DNA of 64,000 nucleotides from Pseudanabaena sp. ABRG5-3 (GTDB lineage: Bacteria > Cyanobacteriota > Cyanobacteriia > Pseudanabaenales > Pseudanabaenaceae), in the NCBI RefSeq assembly GCF_003967015.1, contig NZ_AP017560.1, forward strand, positions 2,046,001-2,110,000. Reading direction: 5' to 3'. Below, piece by piece: positions 38,349 to 47,859 of the stretch. The position numbers and the translations under genes were made by a program. Position 1 is the first letter of the stretch. Each line of letters opens with the position of its first letter. Under the pieces are notes generated by a model. That model was not told the origin of the DNA, ran no database searches, and worked only from the letters and a program-made list of their open reading frames with translations.

Positions 38349-38383
38349 GTTTTGTTTTCCCACCTTCGGCGGGAAAACAAAAC
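38349..38383. repeat. Hairpin between the ComFB gene and malQ
   Basis: GTTTTGTTTTCCC-ACCTTCGGC-GGGAAAACAAAAC. It follows the ComFB-gene stop on the minus strand and may terminate it. Confidence 0.55.
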
Positions 38384-38420
38384 CGCACTTCACTAGACTG
38401 AGAAATACTATTTAAGTAGC

Positions 38421-39677
38421 TCAGATAATTCCGTCTGCTGCCATTTCTTCACGGGTATAACTAACCGTGAAATCTAAAAAAGATGCATAAAGTTCGATCG
38501 CCGCAACCGCAGGAAAAAGTCGCAAAGTACTAATCCCTAAGTTTTTAGGATTATCTGCTAACCAACCAAAAGCAGACTTAGTATGGGTTCGGATAATTAA
38601 TATTTCCCCTTCAGTACTATTGCTAAGTGATAATTCCGCATCCCCAGGTTTCAGATACATTTCACTATAAATCTGTCCTAACATACGCCACTGTTGTCGC
38701 CAATAGGTCATACCTTGACGTTCTTGAGCGATCGCATATTCTGCTAAAGAAGCGAGGTTGCGCCATGTAATATCATCCCGCTGACAGATGAGGCGTAATT
38801 CCCTCATTGCCTGTTCACAATCCTCTTCAAACTTAAGCAATGGTAGCGGATCAGCAAGGCGACGGGGTGTTTTGCTCAAGGTCATCATTGACTGAATTAC
38901 CGTTGATTCAATTTGGCTAGATAACTCCTCTTTCGCTTTCTGAGTTTGCCAAATCACCCCTTGCTCTGTAGTTGCATACATAGGAGGCAAGCGATTCAAC
39001 ACATAAGCAGCAACATCATCAATTCCCACCTTGCGCGGCAACATATTTGCCATATGCACCAATTGGTTTTGGATTTCTTGTTTTACTAGGTCTTCTAAAA
39101 CATTAATAAGGAAATAAGAAGCAGAAATAATATATGAGGTCAGTTCAGGATTGGGTAATTCCACATTAGTATGCCAATCAGCATGACTATGAATATTTTC
39201 TTTCCTGTGTAAATAGCCTTTAATCTCGTGAATACGGCGGCGATCATTAACACTTAAACCCGCATATTCTGGAGTATGGGTAACTAAAGCAAGGGTTTCT
39301 TGAAAAGCTTGAGGTACATCTTGCCATATTAGAGATGGCTTACTAAAAAGACGTTGGAGCTTAGTTAAGACATGTGCAGGAGTTTCGATTTTGCTAGCAG
39401 CAATTTTAGTTACTTGTCGCAAAGAATCACGCTTTACTCCTAGTAGTGCATGTTGGACAGTACTCACAATTTGATGTTTTAAATCATTATGAGCGCGTTT
39501 ACGCTGTTGTAACCAACCTCGACTAGTACTTGCGTAGAGAACTGGCAATCGATTAAGGGCAAAGGCAGTCACCTCACTAAGGTTAATTGCTTCGCGTGCT
39601 TGTTGGTTCAGGTGCTTTAGCTGCTCCTGTACCTCTACGACAACGATTTCCTCAAGGGCATTTTTGAGGCTGGTCAT
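38421..39677 (-). CDS. Protein with two ComFB-like domains
   Basis: 418 aa. Two copies of the ComFB pattern are visible. The first at about 6-85 has NALEEIVVVEVQEQL, then ALNRLPVLYASTSRGW. The second at about 190-275 has NVLEDLVKQEIQNQL, then YVLNRLPPMYATTEQG. The region between and the C-terminal 140 residues are helical and unassigned. Single-domain ComFB proteins of cyanobacteria bind cyclic dinucleotides and affect competence and motility. A tandem version fused to extra domains may integrate such a signal, but its target is unknown. Confidence 0.75.
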   Translation of the reverse strand: MTSLKNALEEIVVVEVQEQLKHLNQQAREAINLSEVTAFALNRLPVLYASTSRGWLQQRKRAHNDLKHQIVSTVQHALLGVKRDSLRQVTKIAASKIETPAHVLTKLQRLFSKPSLIWQDVPQAFQETLALVTHTPEYAGLSVNDRRRIHEIKGYLHRKENIHSHADWHTNVELPNPELTSYIISASYFLINVLEDLVKQEIQNQLVHMANMLPRKVGIDDVAAYVLNRLPPMYATTEQGVIWQTQKAKEELSSQIESTVIQSMMTLSKTPRRLADPLPLLKFEEDCEQAMRELRLICQRDDITWRNLASLAEYAIAQERQGMTYWRQQWRMLGQIYSEMYLKPGDAELSLSNSTEGEILIIRTHTKSAFGWLADNPKNLGISTLRLFPAVAAIELYASFLDFTVSYTREEMAADGII

Positions 39678-39874
39678 AAATTTTTGTCACTAGAAATTCT
39701 GTAGGTACTAACCTGTTTCAATCTTACTGTCAATTTAATATCAATAATCAATACAAAAGAATGATTTTTATTTAACATTATAAAAAATATGTGGATATTT
39801 AATTAATAAAAAGAAGTTGCTAGAAATCGCTTAGATAAAGCTTAAAAAACTAGATAATTTCTAAATCATAATGA

Positions 39875-39948
39875 TGAACACAAGTGGACTCGAACCACCG
39901 ACCCCCACGATGTCAACGTGGTGCTCTAACCAACTGAGCTATGCGTTC
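39875..39948 (-). tRNA. trnV: tRNA-Val (GAC)
   Basis: Minus-strand 74-nt cloverleaf: acceptor GAACGCA/TGTGTTC (one G-U), D-arm AGCTCAGTTGGTTAGAGC, anticodon stem CCACG/CGTGG with loop TTGACAT (anticodon GAC), T-arm GGTTCGAGTCC, discriminator A. CCA is not encoded. Confidence 0.93.
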
Positions 39949-40005
39949 TGACGGATTAATAATATAACATAGTCAAGGTGAATTCAACAAAAAATATCAA
40001 AATCT

Positions 40006-40263
40006 ATGAAATTAATTTTGTATAGCAAGCAAGGTTGTTGTTTATGTGAGGGTTTGCTGACAAAATTACAAGCGGTCAAAAAGGTTTCCTTTGAGTTAGA
40101 GGTTAGGGATATTACCACTAGCTCCGACTGGTTCGATCGCTACCAGTACGAAATTCCTGTCTTGTGTGTACTGAATGATTGTCAACAGGAGCAGGAATTA
40201 CCAAGATTTCCACCGCGATCGCCTGTGACTAAACTTGAGGAATTACTTCAGCGTTATCAATAG
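40006..40263 (+). CDS. Glutaredoxin-like protein (DUF836 type)
   Basis: 85 aa thioredoxin-fold protein. MKLILYSKQGCCLCEGL contains the CxxC redox motif (Cys11 or Cys12 with Cys14). IPVLCVLN carries the cis-proline of the fold. FPPRSPVTKLEELL is the usual C-terminal helix. Likely a small cytoplasmic disulfide reductase, partner unknown. Confidence 0.8.
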   Translation: MKLILYSKQGCCLCEGLLTKLQAVKKVSFELEVRDITTSSDWFDRYQYEIPVLCVLNDCQQEQELPRFPPRSPVTKLEELLQRYQ

Positions 40264-40279
40264 GTCTGGCAATCTCTGG

Positions 40280-40328
40280 CAATTTTGATAGTTGTGCCAC
40301 GCTCCGCGTGGCACAACTATCAAAATTG
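40280..40328. terminator. Long hairpin after the glutaredoxin-like gene
   Basis: CAATTTTGATAGTTGTGCCA plus CG, loop CTC, then the complement. It lies 17 bp after the stop codon; no T-run, so it could also be a repeat element. Confidence 0.55.
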
Positions 40329-40353
40329 CTGGATTCTTTATTAGCCCGAATAT

Positions 40354-40420
40354 ATAGCAATCCTAAATCATTTGTAGATTTTGGGGTTTGTGGAAGCGCA
40401 CCCCTTTGGGGTGCGCTTCC
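40354..40420. repeat. MITE-like element, family 2 copy 2 (right end lost)
   Basis: Starts ATAGCAATCCTAAAT and shares the GGAAGCGCACCCC hairpin (40392-40420) with copies at 29145 and 45765. The right terminal repeat is missing, so it is truncated about 160 bp before cbiM. Confidence 0.6.
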
Positions 40421-40578
40421 AATGTATTGAATTGCCGTGAGGGCATCCGTTTATGGCATTTGCACATCCATCCATTAAATTTTTTGTTGTTTTCGATGCG
40501 AAACCTACACAACATCATTACTATAATTTTCAAGAACCTTGAGAATTTTAGATGTTTTCATTACCCATTCATTTAGCC

Positions 40579-41256
40579 ATGCATATTCCCGATGGCTATC
40601 TCAGCTTGCCAGTGAGTTTAGTGACAGGAGGTATAGCGATCGCTCTTATTTCTCTCTCTCTAAATCATGTGCAATCAGAATACAAAGAACGTACCGTTCC
40701 TTTGATGGGAGTTAGTGCTGCTTTTATTTTTGCCGCCCAGATGGTTAATTTCCCAATTATTGGCGGAACGTCAGGGCATTTGATGGGTGGTACTCTGGCG
40801 GGGATTTTGCTAGGACCTTGGGCTGGTTCGCTAGTGATGTCAGTAGTTTTTATTGTCCAGTCGGTTATGTTTCAGGATGGTGGACTAACGGCTTTAGGGG
40901 CAAATATCACAATTATGGGATTAATTGGAACCTTTGGTGGTTATTATCTCTATCGACTTTTGCGATCACTCATGGGCAGAAATACTTGGCTCGGTATGAG
41001 TGTGGCAACGGCGATCGCTTCATGGTCAAGTGTAGTTGTAGCCTCGGCAGTCTGTGCAGTTCTCTTAGCTCTCTCGGACACTGTTCCCTTAGTATTAGGG
41101 CTAACTGCGATGTTATCTTGGCACTGTATGATTGGTATTGGCGAAGCATTCATTACCCTAGCTGTCATAAGTTTTCTCTGGCGTACTCGTCCTGAACTAA
41201 TTTACGATTCTCCAAATTACAAATCTTCAAGGGTTACTATTGATAAAGATGAATAA
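40579..41256 (+). CDS. cbiM: Co/Ni ECF transporter substrate-binding protein CbiM/NikM
   Basis: I choose the ATG at 40579 so that the protein begins MHIPDGYLS: in CbiM/NikM the N-terminal Met-His end coordinates the metal. An upstream ATG at 40552 would add nine residues and disturb this. 225 aa with about six membrane helices and conserved NFPIIGGTSGHLMGGTLAGILLGPWAG and VQSVMFQDGGLTALGANI, whose His and Gln/Asp belong to the metal site. First gene of cbiM-N-Q-O. Confidence 0.88.
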   Translation: MHIPDGYLSLPVSLVTGGIAIALISLSLNHVQSEYKERTVPLMGVSAAFIFAAQMVNFPIIGGTSGHLMGGTLAGILLGPWAGSLVMSVVFIVQSVMFQDGGLTALGANITIMGLIGTFGGYYLYRLLRSLMGRNTWLGMSVATAIASWSSVVVASAVCAVLLALSDTVPLVLGLTAMLSWHCMIGIGEAFITLAVISFLWRTRPELIYDSPNYKSSRVTIDKDE

Positions 41257-41563
41257 AAATAGTATATGGATAATCTCAGGGCTAGCTTGTGCTCTAGGTA
41301 TTGCTGCATTTCTATCTCCCTTCGCTAGTAAGTCTCCCGATGGACTAGATCGGGTCTCTCAGGATTTAAAATTTGAATCAAAATCTGCTGCGGAACCACC
41401 AACTAAGAAACTTCCATTTGCTCAGATTTTTGAAGAATATTCGATTAAATTTATTCCCAATCAAAAAGTATCCACAGCAATTGCAGGTGTGACAGGTACT
41501 ATGGTTGTATTTGGCTTAGCATGGGGTATTGGCAAACTCGCAACTCGCAAATCTGAATCATAG
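41240..41563 (+). CDS. cbiN: PDGLE-domain (CbiN/NikN-like) ECF transporter component
   Basis: 107 aa with two membrane helices (about 8-26 and 82-100) around a periplasmic loop holding SPDGLDRVSQDLKF, the PDGLE motif of CbiN/NikN. This small subunit is needed with CbiM for metal capture. It overlaps cbiM by 17 bases. The second Met (MNKNSIW) is an alternative start. Confidence 0.82.
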   Translation: MIKMNKNSIWIISGLACALGIAAFLSPFASKSPDGLDRVSQDLKFESKSAAEPPTKKLPFAQIFEEYSIKFIPNQKVSTAIAGVTGTMVVFGLAWGIGKLATRKSES

Positions 41564-41574
41564 TGATAAACCCT

Positions 41575-41614
41575 AAAAGATTATGCTGACCGCCTAGCAG
41601 TCAGCATAATCTTT
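41575..41614. repeat. Intercistronic hairpin between cbiN and cbiQ
   Basis: AAAAGATTATGCTGAC, loop CGCCTAGCA, then the complement ending in TTTT. It may be an attenuator separating the substrate-binding pair from cbiQ and cbiO. Confidence 0.55.
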
Positions 41615-41622
41615 TATATTTT

Positions 41623-42453
41623 GTGAAATCTATGCTGCTACATATTAACCTTGTCGAAACCAATGATCGCCAATCTCTACAACCTAGCGATCGCTTCAAT
41701 ATATGGACGAGTTTGGCAGTACATACCCGTATGTTATGCGTATTCCTACTAGTATTTGCGATCGCCTTAACACCGATGGGTCGATGGTGGACTTGGGCAA
41801 TCTATGCGATCGCGATTGTGCCGATCCTCTATTGGAGCAGTGTTGATTTGGGAATGCTAACTAAACGGATGGCAATTGAATTAGCGTTTATCAGTGTCAT
41901 TCTCTTGGGTACGCTCTTTCGAGGTGGAGGGGAAGTAATCTGGCAATGGCGATGGATGCAGATTACCACTCACGGTTTAACTGTATTAGTAAGTGTCAGC
42001 ATTAAGTCATTTCTATCTCTACTATTATTAAATATCCTCATCCTGAGTACTTCTGTTTCTCTATTGTTGCAGGCACTCGTTACCCTCAAAATACCTCCAC
42101 TATTAGTGAGTATTCTTGCTTCCATGTATCGCTATATTGGTGTATTAACCAATGAATTTAAGGCGATGCGGCGTGCGGCAACTGCCCGAAACTTTGCCCC
42201 AAAAAATCTCTACGATCGCTACAGACAAGATCACGCATGGCAGCGACAGGTATTAGGCAATATGCTCGGTGTATTATTTATTCGCACCTATGATCGCGGC
42301 GATCGCATTTACCAAGCAATGCTGGCACGGGGATACCAAGGCATTCCTGTAGTCAATGAAACAAGCTCTGGACACTGGCGCGATCGCCTTGCGATTGGAT
42401 GCGTTATGATCCTAATTTTAGTCGGTCAAGTTTTTCAAGTTCTTATTATTTAG
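41623..42453 (+). CDS. cbiQ: ECF transporter transmembrane protein CbiQ/EcfT
   Basis: 276 aa from a GTG at 41623; the ATG nine bases further is equally possible. Five to six membrane helices. The two Ala-Arg-Gly-type coupling helices are RAATARNF and QAMLARGYQG, which contact the ATPase. It connects CbiM/N with CbiO. Confidence 0.9.
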   Translation: MKSMLLHINLVETNDRQSLQPSDRFNIWTSLAVHTRMLCVFLLVFAIALTPMGRWWTWAIYAIAIVPILYWSSVDLGMLTKRMAIELAFISVILLGTLFRGGGEVIWQWRWMQITTHGLTVLVSVSIKSFLSLLLLNILILSTSVSLLLQALVTLKIPPLLVSILASMYRYIGVLTNEFKAMRRAATARNFAPKNLYDRYRQDHAWQRQVLGNMLGVLFIRTYDRGDRIYQAMLARGYQGIPVVNETSSGHWRDRLAIGCVMILILVGQVFQVLII

Positions 42454-42481
42454 AGCGCATCGCACTCTAAATAGAATATAT

Positions 42482-43219
42482 ATGCACCATAACCCTATCT
42501 CTATTGAAAACCTCAGTTATGTCTATCCTGATGGTATTCAGGCTTTGAAAGGGATTAGTCTCCAGATTGGGGCAACGGAACGAGTTGCGATTGTGGGGGC
42601 AAATGGCTCTGGCAAATCAACATTATTACTACATCTCAATGGCATTCTCATGCCACAGCAAGGCGACATAGTGATCGGCGAGATGCTATTAATACCAAAT
42701 AATTTGTTAGCAATTAGGAACTTTGTCGGTTTGGTGTTTCAAAATCCTGACGATCAACTATTTATGCCTACGGTTTGGGAAGATGTTGCCTTTGGTCCGA
42801 TGAATCAAGGATTTAAGGGAACTGACTTGAAAACTCTTGTGTCAGAAGCCTTAGTAGCCGTTGGTCTCGATGTCACCAAATACGCGCATCGCCAATCCTA
42901 TAACCTATCTGGTGGCGAAAAGAAACGTGTGGCGATCGCAGGAGTATTAGCGATGCAGCCGCAGGTTTTAGTATTTGATGAACCATCCGCCCAACTCGAT
43001 CCACGATCACGTCGTCAATTAATTCAGCTTTTGCAAACTTTGCCTGAGACTCAGTTAATTGCTACGCACGATCTGGACTTAGTTCTAGAATTATGCGATC
43101 GCACGATCGTGTTGAGTGAAGGCAAAATCGTTTATGACGGCAACACCAAACAGATATTAAGTGATCGCGAATTTTTGCTAGCCCATTCTCTCGAGATGCC
43201 CCTCAGTCTTAACCAATGA
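42482..43219 (+). CDS. cbiO: Co/Ni ECF transporter ATPase CbiO
   Basis: 245 aa ABC ATPase: Walker A GANGSGKST (39-47), Q-loop VFQNPDDQLF, signature NLSGGEKKRVAIAGVLA (141-157), Walker B VFDEPSAQLDP and the switch histidine in IATHDLD. It powers the cbiMNQ importer. It shares ATGA with the next gene. Confidence 0.94.
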   Translation: MHHNPISIENLSYVYPDGIQALKGISLQIGATERVAIVGANGSGKSTLLLHLNGILMPQQGDIVIGEMLLIPNNLLAIRNFVGLVFQNPDDQLFMPTVWEDVAFGPMNQGFKGTDLKTLVSEALVAVGLDVTKYAHRQSYNLSGGEKKRVAIAGVLAMQPQVLVFDEPSAQLDPRSRRQLIQLLQTLPETQLIATHDLDLVLELCDRTIVLSEGKIVYDGNTKQILSDREFLLAHSLEMPLSLNQ

Positions 43220-44379
43220 AACATATTCTTTTTATCTTGCCCTATCTCAATCAAGGTGGTACGGAAAAGCAAGCTCTTAGCCTGATTGAAGGATTGCGTG
43301 ATCGCTACAAAATATCCCTATTAGCTCCCGATGGTAACGGTGCTGCTGCATTTCGAGCGTTACCAATTACCCAAAGAGCATTTACTCAATGGGATCATAA
43401 TTTTTTTAAAGGCTTGCCTGAATTGATGGTGGGTATTAAAGAAATTCAACAGGAACAGGAGATCGATCTTGTGCATATTCATGGAGCCCATGAATTGATG
43501 ATACCTGTGCGCTTGGTATTGGGACGAGTTCCAATTATTTTTACAGTGCATGGCTACCATGAGCCAAATATGCAGCTTAGCTATCAAAGTTCTTGCTGGT
43601 TTAGTAATTGGTTTGCCGATCGCGTAATTAGTGTATGTGCATCGGAATATAACCTCTTGCGCGAATTTGGGCTAAATGAGAAAAAGCTCCATTTAATTTA
43701 TAACGGTGTTAAAGAACCAATTCTGGATCTTGCTAAATCAGCAAGTCTTGCCCGCCAATTCCATCTTGATCCATCAACTCAGATCATCCTTGGTACAGCC
43801 GCCCGTCTTGAGGAAGCTAAAGGTTTAACTTACTTACTCCAAGCCTTTGCCAAGCTCACCCGTCTATCAGTGCCAACTCCTGCTCTGGTTGGACAAGGGA
43901 CAGGTAGTGACTATCAGTCTTTTGGTGAGAGACAAACTAATCTCCGTCTAGTCATTGCAGGTAATGGTGATTTGGAAGCCAGCCTCAAGCAAGAAGCTCA
44001 AGACTTAGGCATCAGCGATCGCGTAATTTTTACAGGCTATCTCCATGACTTACCAAATCTGCTGCAATTGTTTGATATTTTCGTACTGCCATCTTTGCAA
44101 GAAGCTTGTAGCCTTGCCTGTGCTGAGGCAATGTCTCAAAGTAAGCCCGTAGTTGGTACTTGTGTGGGTGGTATTGCTGAACAGGTTAGCGATCGCCAAA
44201 CAGGTTTCATTGTCATGCCCCGCGATCCTGATCATCTAGCGGCAAAACTGACAGAATTAATTACCGATCAAAAACTACGCGATCGCTTTGCTCAAAATGC
44301 CTATAGTCGTTATCAGCAAATGTTTTCCAGCGAAATAATGCTCAATAAAACCGCAGAACTTTACGAGATGTATAGCTGA
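43216..44379 (+). CDS. Glycosyltransferase family 4 protein
   Basis: 387 aa GT-B fold. N-terminal LPYLNQGGTEKQALSLIEGL, acceptor side VHIHGAHELM, and the nucleotide-sugar side LGTAARLEEAKGLTYLLQAF, RLVIAGNGDLEASL, FVLPSLQEACSLACAEAMSQ and PVVGTCVGGIAEQV with the EX7E-like acidic residues. About 25 residues (SVPTPALVGQGTGSDYQSF) are inserted between the LLQAF helix and LRLVIAG compared with typical members. It is translationally coupled to cbiO, although no functional link to metal uptake is known. Confidence 0.85.
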   Translation: MKHILFILPYLNQGGTEKQALSLIEGLRDRYKISLLAPDGNGAAAFRALPITQRAFTQWDHNFFKGLPELMVGIKEIQQEQEIDLVHIHGAHELMIPVRLVLGRVPIIFTVHGYHEPNMQLSYQSSCWFSNWFADRVISVCASEYNLLREFGLNEKKLHLIYNGVKEPILDLAKSASLARQFHLDPSTQIILGTAARLEEAKGLTYLLQAFAKLTRLSVPTPALVGQGTGSDYQSFGERQTNLRLVIAGNGDLEASLKQEAQDLGISDRVIFTGYLHDLPNLLQLFDIFVLPSLQEACSLACAEAMSQSKPVVGTCVGGIAEQVSDRQTGFIVMPRDPDHLAAKLTELITDQKLRDRFAQNAYSRYQQMFSSEIMLNKTAELYEMYS

Positions 44380-44385
44380 CATAAA

Positions 44386-44450
44386 ACCCAAGAAGAGAAT
44401 GGCGGCGCAAAGCGCCGCCATTCTCTTCTTGGGTTTTGATTTTGTCCTGA
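44386..44450. repeat. Long hairpin between convergent genes, family 3 core
   Basis: AAAACCCAAGAAGAGAATGG, GC-rich apex GGCGCAAAGCGCC, then the complement. Flanks GACATAAAA and TTTTGTCCTG match the second block of the element at 31.3 kb. Likely terminator for the glycosyltransferase gene. Confidence 0.6.
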
Positions 44451-44470
44451 TACAAGCGACAGCAGATGTA

Positions 44471-45700
44471 TTAATGCTTCATAGCATCACCGCTAAATAT
44501 TTGACTAGCGATCGCATCGGCTAAGCCTTCGGAACCACCTTTAGTACCAACCCTCTCTAAACCATTTTGTTTGCAGCATTCTAAATAATCGCGATCACCT
44601 AAAGTCCTTTTTACACACCTTGCTGCTTCTCGCAAAATCTCAGGTGTAGCGGATTTTTTGCCAATGGTTTGGACTGATAAACCCAGCAATCGTTGTTGGG
44701 CCTCGGCAAACCGATAGGAAAATTGGGGACCATTTCCCATAATTTGGACAACGGGTTTTCCTAGTCCTACAGCCTGCTCAACGGCGGTTCCTGCCATGCC
44801 GATCGCTAGATCACATTGTTGCAAAATATCAGGAAAGGCATCACTAAAACAAAGGACGCTGATATCTAAATCCCTCTGATGGAGCTTGCCATCGGCATAT
44901 TCCCAACCTGCATTGGTGGCAAGTTCAGGCAACTGCGGCATCAGGCTTGGTACGAGAGCTGCCCGAAACTGAACGGGATTAGGGGCAAATTCTTGGGCGA
45001 TCGCGACACATAGGCGCATTTGCAATACCAAGTTTTCCGCAGCTTCAGGCAAACGACTTCCAGACAATAAAGCGATCATTGGCACATTAGGGATTAAATG
45101 CAGATGCTTGCCCGTTGGTTCCAAAACATCCATGATTGGATAGCCCGCAAAACTAGTATGTGTGTATCCCCCTTGTTGCAGTAGTTCCGCACTATAGGCA
45201 TCGCGTGTCAAAATTTGCCGACACCTTGGCGATCGCATGATCAGTGCTAGTTCCCAACGCGGAGTGAAGCGATTTTCATAAAAACCTGAGGAAGAGACTA
45301 AAAACAGCGCATAGGGTAATCCTGTCAGGTAAGCAAAAATCGCAGGAAGAACATCACCAGTCGCAAACACAAAATCACAGGTTTGACCACATGACTTTGC
45401 GGCTTTAATTTGTTGCCAAGTTAAGCTAACCAACCCCGACTGAAAGTCGGCAATCTGTTTCCGCAAACTCATATAGCCAAACCCCCCCGATGGTAGAGCT
45501 TTGGTTGGTGTCGCAATTTCTACCCCTGCACGACGATAGGCTTTGCCATCTCCCACCAATGGCAATGCGATCGCTTCTACATGAGGATACTTGTGTCGTA
45601 GAGCTTTCAGGACTTCACAAGCATTCAAATCCTCACCGTGACCATTACTGATAAACAGAACTCGTTTTGTTGGCATTAACTGGTTGCATTCAAGAATCAC
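44471..45700 (-). CDS. Lipid-A-disaccharide synthase-related protein
   Basis: 409 aa. KRVLFISNGHGEDLNACEVL at the start and LAIGMAGTAVEQAVGLGKPVVQIMGNGP near the C-terminus are typical of the cyanobacterial LpxB-related GT-B family, which differs from true LpxB and has no proven substrate. The start may be at the ninth codon (MPTKRVLFIS). Convergent with the glycosyltransferase gene. Confidence 0.83.
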   Translation of the reverse strand: MILECNQLMPTKRVLFISNGHGEDLNACEVLKALRHKYPHVEAIALPLVGDGKAYRRAGVEIATPTKALPSGGFGYMSLRKQIADFQSGLVSLTWQQIKAAKSCGQTCDFVFATGDVLPAIFAYLTGLPYALFLVSSSGFYENRFTPRWELALIMRSPRCRQILTRDAYSAELLQQGGYTHTSFAGYPIMDVLEPTGKHLHLIPNVPMIALLSGSRLPEAAENLVLQMRLCVAIAQEFAPNPVQFRAALVPSLMPQLPELATNAGWEYADGKLHQRDLDISVLCFSDAFPDILQQCDLAIGMAGTAVEQAVGLGKPVVQIMGNGPQFSYRFAEAQQRLLGLSVQTIGKKSATPEILREAARCVKRTLGDRDYLECCKQNGLERVGTKGGSEGLADAIASQIFSGDAMKH

Positions 45701-45764
45701 TACTAAACCTAAAACTCTTAAACTCTATAACAAGTGTATCTATAGCTGTCGCAAAGCCTCAAAT

Positions 45765-45845
45765 ATAGCAATCTTAAATGGGTTTGTGGAAGCGCACCCC
45801 GAAGGGGTGCGCTTCCACAATCTACAAATGATTTAGACCTGCTAT
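45765..45845. repeat. MITE-like element, family 2 copy 3
   Basis: ATAGCAATCTTAAAT and the inverted right end ATAGCAGGTCTAAAT enclose the same GGAAGCGCACCCC hairpin as the copy at 29145. Confidence 0.72.
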
Positions 45846-45878
45846 ATGAGATGGGCTGTGACGCAATATATTTCGTAT

Positions 45879-45921
45879 AAAAACAGAGAAAGCCTCGCAT
45901 TGCGAGGCTTTCTCTGTTTTT
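45879..45921 (-). terminator. ndhD terminator
   Basis: AAAAACAGAGAAAGCCTCGC-ATT-complement, with T/A runs on both sides, about 27 bp after the ndhD stop. Confidence 0.8.
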
Positions 45922-45947
45922 ATTATCCAACAAGATTTTTTAATTGG

Positions 45948-47651
45948 TTACTTGTTAGCTAAAACTGCATTTACCTTCGCTTCAGAAAGCATAGGAAAAG
46001 AAGATGGCTGAGCCAAGATTGGTGACTTTTTCGACGATGCTACATCAGCATGGGCTTGACGCATTTGCGAATTAATCACCACCGTGGTCGCATCGTAAAT
46101 ATTGGTTGCCATCTTGGGATAAGCACCGATCGCAATAATTGGTACTAAGAAGCAAACCGCAATAAATACTTCACGAGGTCTCGCATCACTAAAGTCAGAT
46201 TCACTAGGCAAGGCACAACTTGTACCGAAACAAACTACTTCTTGATTGCCTTGTGCTTTGAGACTGATGTCTGAGATATCGCAGGAAGGATTGATATCAC
46301 AGGTAGGATTACCCTCACAGGCGTAGAAAATCTGACGCAACATGGAAAGCAAATAAATCGGAGTGAGAATTACGCCAACTGCGGCGAGGAATACTGTGAC
46401 TGTGCGGAAAGTAGAGCTATAGACATCGCTAGAGGTCATACCCACAAATACAGCAATTTCACTAGCGAAACCACTCATTCCAGGAAGAGCCAAAGATGCC
46501 AATGCCCCAACGGTAAATAGGGCAAATACCTTAGGCATTACCTTACCGATGTAACCCATCTCGTTCAATAACATCGTGTGGGTGCGATCGTAGGTAACAC
46601 CAGCAAGGAAGAACAAGACCGAAGCAATCAATCCATGGGAAAGCATTTGTAACATTGCCCCACTGATTCCCAAGTCAGTGAATGAAGCAATCCCAATCAG
46701 GACAAAGCCCATGTGGGAAACTGAGGAGAAAGCAAGGCGGCGCTTCATATTGGTTTGGGCAAAGGAATTTACCGCCCCGTAAACAATATTGACTACACCT
46801 AACATCGCTAATACGGGTGCGAAGTAAACATGAGCATGTTCAAGCAATCCCATATTTAGACGAATCAGACCATATCCACCCATTTTAAGAAGGACACCAG
46901 CCAAAATCATCGATACAGGTGAAGATGCTTCGCCATGAGCGTCGGGCAACCAAGTATGGAGAGGGAAAATTGCGAGTTTGACACCAAAAGCAATTAACAA
47001 ACCTGCATAGAGGGGAAGCTCTAGGAACAGAGGAAATTCTTTGAGGGCTAGCTCTGCCATGTCAAAGGTGAGGTTATTGCCATAGAGCGCCATTGCTAAG
47101 CCTGCCACCAAGATAAAAATAGAAGCGGCGGCGGTGTAAAGCAAAAACTTAGTTGCTGCATACTGGCGCTTTTGACCGCCCCAGATGGAAACGAGCAAAT
47201 ACACAGGAATTAGTTCTACTTCCCACATGATGAAAAACATCAGGAGATCTTGGGCAACAAATACGCCGATCTGTGCAGAGTACAGCACCAACATGAGGAA
47301 GTAGAACAAGCGAGGTTTGATATTAACTTGCCACGCCGCGAAGATGGATAGCGTAGTAACAAGCCCTGCAAGTAGTACTAAGGGTGCAGAGATGCCATCG
47401 ACCGAGACCGCCCAACTGAGACCTAACTGGGGTATCCATGTGTACTTTTCCGCGAGCTGGAAGGTTGCACTGCTCGGATCATAGTTTTTCCAGAAGGCGT
47501 AGCACATCAAAATAAAGTCAGCGATGCCTACACCTAATGCATACCAACGCACAGTTTTGCCTTCTTTGTCTGGCAATATGGGGATTAGTAAGGAAGCTAT
47601 GAGGGGGAGCAGGACAATCGCGGTAAGCCAAGGAAATTGGTCTAATGTCAT
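45948..47651 (-). CDS. ndhD: NDH-1 subunit 4 (NdhD)
   Basis: 567 aa, about 14 membrane helices; a proton-pumping antiporter-like subunit of the thylakoid NDH-1 complex in respiration and cyclic electron flow. Visible: [12 protein letters not shown] with the key glutamate, [39 protein letters not shown], and [15 protein letters not shown]. Between helices 13 and 14 there is a Cys-rich loop ([14 protein letters not shown]...VVCFGTSC) before ARPREVFIA. This loop and the overall form suggest NdhD1 (NDH-1L), but the paralogue is not certain. Confidence 0.92.
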   Translation of the reverse strand: MTLDQFPWLTAIVLLPLIASLLIPILPDKEGKTVRWYALGVGIADFILMCYAFWKNYDPSSATFQLAEKYTWIPQLGLSWAVSVDGISAPLVLLAGLVTTLSIFAAWQVNIKPRLFYFLMLVLYSAQIGVFVAQDLLMFFIMWEVELIPVYLLVSIWGGQKRQYAATKFLLYTAAASIFILVAGLAMALYGNNLTFDMAELALKEFPLFLELPLYAGLLIAFGVKLAIFPLHTWLPDAHGEASSPVSMILAGVLLKMGGYGLIRLNMGLLEHAHVYFAPVLAMLGVVNIVYGAVNSFAQTNMKRRLAFSSVSHMGFVLIGIASFTDLGISGAMLQMLSHGLIASVLFFLAGVTYDRTHTMLLNEMGYIGKVMPKVFALFTVGALASLALPGMSGFASEIAVFVGMTSSDVYSSTFRTVTVFLAAVGVILTPIYLLSMLRQIFYACEGNPTCDINPSCDISDISLKAQGNQEVVCFGTSCALPSESDFSDARPREVFIAVCFLVPIIAIGAYPKMATNIYDATTVVINSQMRQAHADVASSKKSPILAQPSSFPMLSEAKVNAVLANK

Positions 47652-47859
47652 GTCAATGAGAATAAATACTTACCAAGGGAGTGTTAAGTATTGTACTAAA
47701 CTTTACAAAGTTTTAAGCATGATTCTTTTCGATGACTATCATCAAAACAACAAAAATATGTCCCTCACAATATTTCTCAAGCGTAGTCTTTTTTCACTAA
47801 GATGATTTCTGCGATATCTTAATCGAGCATGGACATGCTTTCCAAAATCTTTTATTCGC

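Noticed and set aside
40420-40578. Cobalamin or Ni/Co riboswitch before cbiM
   Set aside because: No B12-box or NiCo-type paired GC-rich junction could be recognised; only a truncated MITE-like hairpin is present.
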